From contig NW_003150109.1 in the NCBI RefSeq assembly GCF_000003605.2, forward strand, positions 1-24,005: a DNA stretch of 24,005 nucleotides, read 5' to 3'. This stretch comes from Saccoglossus kowalevskii. Its lineage: Eukaryota > Hemichordata > Enteropneusta > Harrimaniidae. Positions 22,798 through 24,005 of this stretch are shown piece after piece (positions within the stretch are counted from its first letter, which is position 1; every line of letters starts with the position of its first letter). The notes beneath the pieces are model-generated. The model was given only the letters and a program-made list of their open reading frames with translations, ran no database searches and had not been told where the DNA came from. The translations under genes were made by a program, and so were the position numbers.

Positions 22798-23883
22798 GTC
22801 TATGGCACACTCACACCGGGTACAGTGGTTATGTCCTCTCCATTGGGTCTATGGCAAACTGGCACCAGGTACAGTGGTTATGTCCTCTCCATTGGAGCTA
22901 TGGCAAACTGGCACCAGGTACAGTGGTTATGTCCTCTCCATTGGGTCTATGGCACACTCACACCAGGTACAGTTGTTATGTCCTCTTCATTGGGTCTATG
23001 GCAAACTCACACAGGGTACAGTGGTTATGTCCTCTCCATTGGAGCTATCACAAACTGGCACCAGGTACAGTGGTTATGTCCTCTCCATTAGGTCTATGGC
23101 ACACTCACACCAGGTACAGTGGTTATGTCCTCTCCATTGGGTCTATGGCACACTCACACCAGGTACAGTGGTTATGTCCTCTCCATAGGGTCTATGGCAA
23201 ACTTGCACCAGGTACAGTGGTTATGTCCTCTCCATTGGGTCTATGGCACACTCACACCAGGTACAGTGGTTATGTCCTCTCCATTAGGTCTATGGCACAC
23301 TCACACCAGGTACAGTGGTTATGTCCTCTCCATAGGGTCTATGGCACACTCACACCAGGTACAGTGGTTATGTCCTCTCCATTGGGTCTATGGCAAACTG
23401 GCACCAGGTACAGTGGTTATGTCCTCTCCATTGGGTCTATGGCAAACTGGCACCAGGTACAGTGGTTATGTCCTCTCCATTGGGTCTATGGCAAACTCAC
23501 ACAGGGTACAGTGACTTTGGCTTCTCTATTGATGCTATGGCACACCCACACCAGGTACAGTGGTTATGTATGACCTCTCCATTGGGTCTATGGCAAACTC
23601 ACACAGGGTACAGTGACTTTGGCTTCTCTATTGATTCTATGGCACACCCACACCAGATACAGTGGTTATGTATGACCTCTCCATTGGGTCTATGGCAAAC
23701 TCACACAGGGTACAGTGACTTTGGCTTCGCTATTGAGTCTATGGCACACTCACACCAGGTACAGTGGTTATGTCCTCTCCATTGGGTCTATGGCAAACTG
23801 GCACCAGTTACAGTGGTTATGTCCTCTCCATTGGAGCTATGGCAAACTCACACAGGGTACAGTGACTTTGGCTTCTCTATTGA
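22798..23883. repeat. Superunit 20, edge-proximal, longest A-run (14 monomers)
   Basis: The A-run 22798-23483 is the longest in the window. It departs from the standard order after its fourth member. Private changes include CTATCACAAAC near 23045 and AACTTGCACC near 23201. It is followed by five B/C monomers (23484-23736), an A pair (23737-23834) and a single B (23835-23883). GATGCTATGG near 23531, CCAGATAC near 23653 and CCAGTTAC near 23805 are unique here. Private variants are frequent towards the array end. Confidence 0.86.
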
Positions 23884-23921
23884 GTCTATGGCACACTTAC
23901 CTATGGTACAGTGACTTTGGC
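23884..23921. repeat. Degenerate terminal monomer at the array edge
   Basis: The last recognisable unit begins GTCTATGGCACACTTACC, then GGTACAGTGACTTTGGC, and then loses all similarity. Its left half is C-like with several changes and its right half is B-like. I place the edge at 23921 from the last base of the GACTTTGGC motif; a few bases either way are possible. Confidence 0.85.
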
Positions 23922-24005
23922 ATTTTGTAGGTAGGATTTGATTCTGCACAGCAATAACACATGATTTTTACATGTGTGAAGTGAGACACAAACAAGCTAT
24001 TGAAT
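23922..24005. other. Non-repeat right flank, AT-rich
   Basis: These 84 bases show no similarity to any monomer. GC is 28 of 84 bases. I see no open reading frame of useful length, tRNA, polyadenylation hexamer or transposon end. It may be the host sequence into which the array grew, or another repeat family. Confidence 0.75.
23957..23977. repeat. Small inverted repeat in the flank
   Basis: ACACATG at 23957-23963 pairs perfectly with CATGTGT at 23971-23977 across a seven-base loop, ATTTTTA. It lies about 36 bases beyond the array edge. A seven-base stem is short enough to arise by chance, and no run of T follows that would suggest a terminator. Confidence 0.5.

Larger units (their letters stand above)
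1..23921. repeat. Hierarchical satellite array of 49/53-bp monomers
   Basis: About 477 head-to-tail monomers fill this span, all starting with GTCTATGG or a close variant. Three classes are seen. A is 49 bp, its right half beginning GTTATGTCCTCTCC. B is 49 bp, its right half beginning GACTTTGGCTT. C is 53 bp, its right half beginning GTTATGTATGACC. Counts are 168 A, 170 B and 138 C plus one terminal remnant. 49-bp and 53-bp units, corrected for five indels, reproduce the coordinates exactly. The centre GGTACAGTG is nearly invariant. The usual syntax is B(CB)n, with A-runs replacing single C units. There are no spacers, transposons or unique sequence inside. The array is open at the left end of the window. 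Its function is unknown; a centromeric, pericentromeric, sex-chromosome or interstitial location cannot be told from sequence. Confidence 0.98.

Noticed and set aside
302-23883. CENP-B box in B monomers (CTTCGCTATT)
   Set aside because: TTCG is followed by four bases and then T instead of the required A, and the CGGG part is not at the right distance. Neither strand gives a match to the published consensus.
1-23883. Steroid-receptor element around GGTACA...TGTCCT in A monomers
   Set aside because: The two half-sites are separated by about eight bases instead of three and are imperfect. B and C monomers lack the second half.
1-23883. Splice donor CAG/GTACAG in each monomer
   Set aside because: The fifth intron base is A rather than G, and no acceptor with a pyrimidine tract stands at a fixed distance.
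1-23883. Hairpin ACCA/TGGT around the monomer centre as a structured RNA
   Set aside because: The stem is only four base pairs with a seven-base loop, and B monomers lack it. No compensatory changes are visible.
1-23921. CRISPR array (conserved core with a period near 50 bp)
   Set aside because: There are no unique spacers. The sequences between cores belong to a few classes repeated hundreds of times, and no cas-like gene is present.
1-23921. Bacterial tandem-repeat surface protein or plasmid iterons
   Set aside because: The hierarchical array over 23 kb in varying frames with no coding flanks fits a eukaryotic satellite better. No replication gene or AT-rich origin lies alongside.
1-24005. 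tRNA, rRNA, transposon or retroelement insertion
   Set aside because: Every base from 8 to 23883 is accounted for by the monomer parse, and the 84-base flank has no recognisable element.

Overview
The window is one uninterrupted eukaryotic satellite array. It holds no gene that I can support. Positions 1-23921 are head-to-tail short repeats, all in one orientation. The array is already running at base 1, so it extends to the left of the window. It ends near 23921 in a worn last monomer, followed by 84 bases of AT-rich non-repeat DNA (about 33% GC against roughly 49% in the array). No lineage can be named. Array size, hierarchical higher-order structure and variation at CpG sites suggest a eukaryotic nuclear genome, possibly one that methylates CpG. 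Nothing resembles bacterial gene organisation.

I parsed every monomer by hand using the near-universal start GTCTATGG. This gave 168 A monomers (49 bp), 170 B (49 bp), 138 C (53 bp) and one degenerate terminal unit. The summed lengths match the coordinates exactly once five small indels are included. B and C alternate as 102-bp dimers. A monomers come in 24 runs of 1 to 14, always inserted where a C would stand, between two B monomers. One A-run plus the following B/C-run makes a superunit of about 0.55-2 kb, and about 20 superunits fill the window. Longer duplications, with offsets from 302 bp to about 17.2 kb, overlie this and make the array a patchwork of copied segments.

Region by region, 1-2773 holds mixed superunits with short A-runs and a 302-bp tandem duplication. 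2774-4788 has a long A-run with a worn patch, then a 30-monomer B/C-run. 4789-11445 is the most regular part, with seven superunits of about 0.9-1.36 kb. 11446-16512 has longer B/C-runs, with segments shared with 1-2011. 16513-18491 is dominated by a 36-monomer B/C-run that copies 3570-4788. 18492-23883 has smaller superunits down to 604 bp and then the array edge.

The array contains forward open reading stretches of up to 916 codons. I treat these as by-products of a repeat almost free of stop codons in forward frames: the same DNA is read in all three frames, and variant positions change amino acids freely. The most interesting content is the strict ordering of monomers, the hybrid monomer that opens every A-run, and duplication breakpoints that map to one shared 21-bp core.
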